Below, in pieces: positions 6,129 through 6,259 of a DNA stretch of 6,259 nt. Origin of the DNA: Deltaproteobacteria bacterium (GTDB lineage: Bacteria > Desulfobacterota > Syntrophia > Syntrophales > UBA2210); assembly GCA_011056825.1 (NCBI GenBank), contig DSBH01000123.1:1-6259 (forward strand), read 5' to 3'. Every line of letters begins with the position of its first letter. Position 1 is the first letter of the stretch. The position numbers and the translations under genes were made by a program. The notes under the pieces are model-generated. The model was given only the letters and a program-made list of their open reading frames with translations. It searched no databases and was not told the origin of the DNA.

Positions 6129-6259
6129 TCACTCGGAAAATGCGTTCCCCGCCTGTTCGATGGCGTGTACTATGATTCTATCGATAAGCTCTTCATACCA
6201 GCATCCGAAGGGAAACGGGTCGAGAAAACCGCAATGGCCTCCCCGGCGTTGAATGAGGA
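6129..6259 (-). CDS. Probable alpha/beta-hydrolase fold protein (YheT-like), C-terminal fragment cut by window edge
   Basis: The minus strand is open from the right edge to a TGA at 6131-6129, giving 42 C-terminal residues. They contain RRGGHCGFLDPFPFGCWYEELIDRII (written in part: GGHCGFLD, WYEELI). The GGHxGF motif followed by a Trp-containing final helix is the hallmark of the end of alpha/beta hydrolases of the YheT/EMB8 type, where the His (codon 6236-6234 on the plus strand) completes the Ser-Asp-His triad. The rest of the protein, including the nucleophile serine, lies beyond the window. It is convergent with the Xni gene, with a 65-nt gap. The assignment rests on one short motif. Another alpha/beta hydrolase subfamily is possible, and the natural substrate is unknown. 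Confidence 0.7.
   Translation of the reverse strand, partial: LIQRRGGHCGFLDPFPFGCWYEELIDRIIVHAIEQAGNAFSE

Overview
The window is a GC-rich bacterial segment. Five co-directional plus-strand genes are followed by the tail of one convergent minus-strand gene. Coding density is high and all five plus-strand genes belong to recognisable families. The mix suggests an anaerobic proteobacterium-like organism, most plausibly a Desulfobacterota (former Deltaproteobacteria) or syntroph-type lineage: a PurL without a glutaminase domain, a long PurQ, an ADP-forming acyl-CoA synthetase encoded as separate alpha and beta genes, and an Xni-type nuclease. This placement is inference from family content; no marker in the window settles it.

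Region 1 (1-2913) is de novo purine synthesis. It holds the C-terminal two thirds or so of the FGAM synthase large subunit PurL, cut by the left edge, then the glutaminase subunit PurQ. PurQ releases ammonia from glutamine, and PurL uses it with ATP to convert FGAR to FGAM. The 75-nt gap between them contains or borders two perfect inverted repeats.

Region 2 (2914-5221) begins with a 134-nt non-coding gap that has a 12-bp palindrome and an 8-bp inverted repeat. It is followed by the alpha (CoA-binding, phospho-histidine) and beta (ATP-grasp) subunits of an ADP-forming acetyl/acyl-CoA synthetase. The alpha catalytic residues fall at Glu218 and His257, the same numbers as in the characterised Pyrococcus furiosus enzyme. 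The pair would interconvert acyl-CoA + ADP + Pi and free acid + CoA + ATP, a substrate-level phosphorylation step.

Region 3 (5222-6259) carries an Xni/ExoIX-like flap endonuclease that lacks two of the nine classical metal-binding acidic residues. Convergent to it at the right edge is the last 42 residues of a probable alpha/beta-hydrolase of the YheT type, visible only on the minus strand.

I see no CRISPR array, mobile element, RNA gene or defence system. The content is mostly core metabolism. The points worth a second look are the active site of the Xni homologue, an altered motif in the synthetase beta subunit, and the intergenic inverted repeats.
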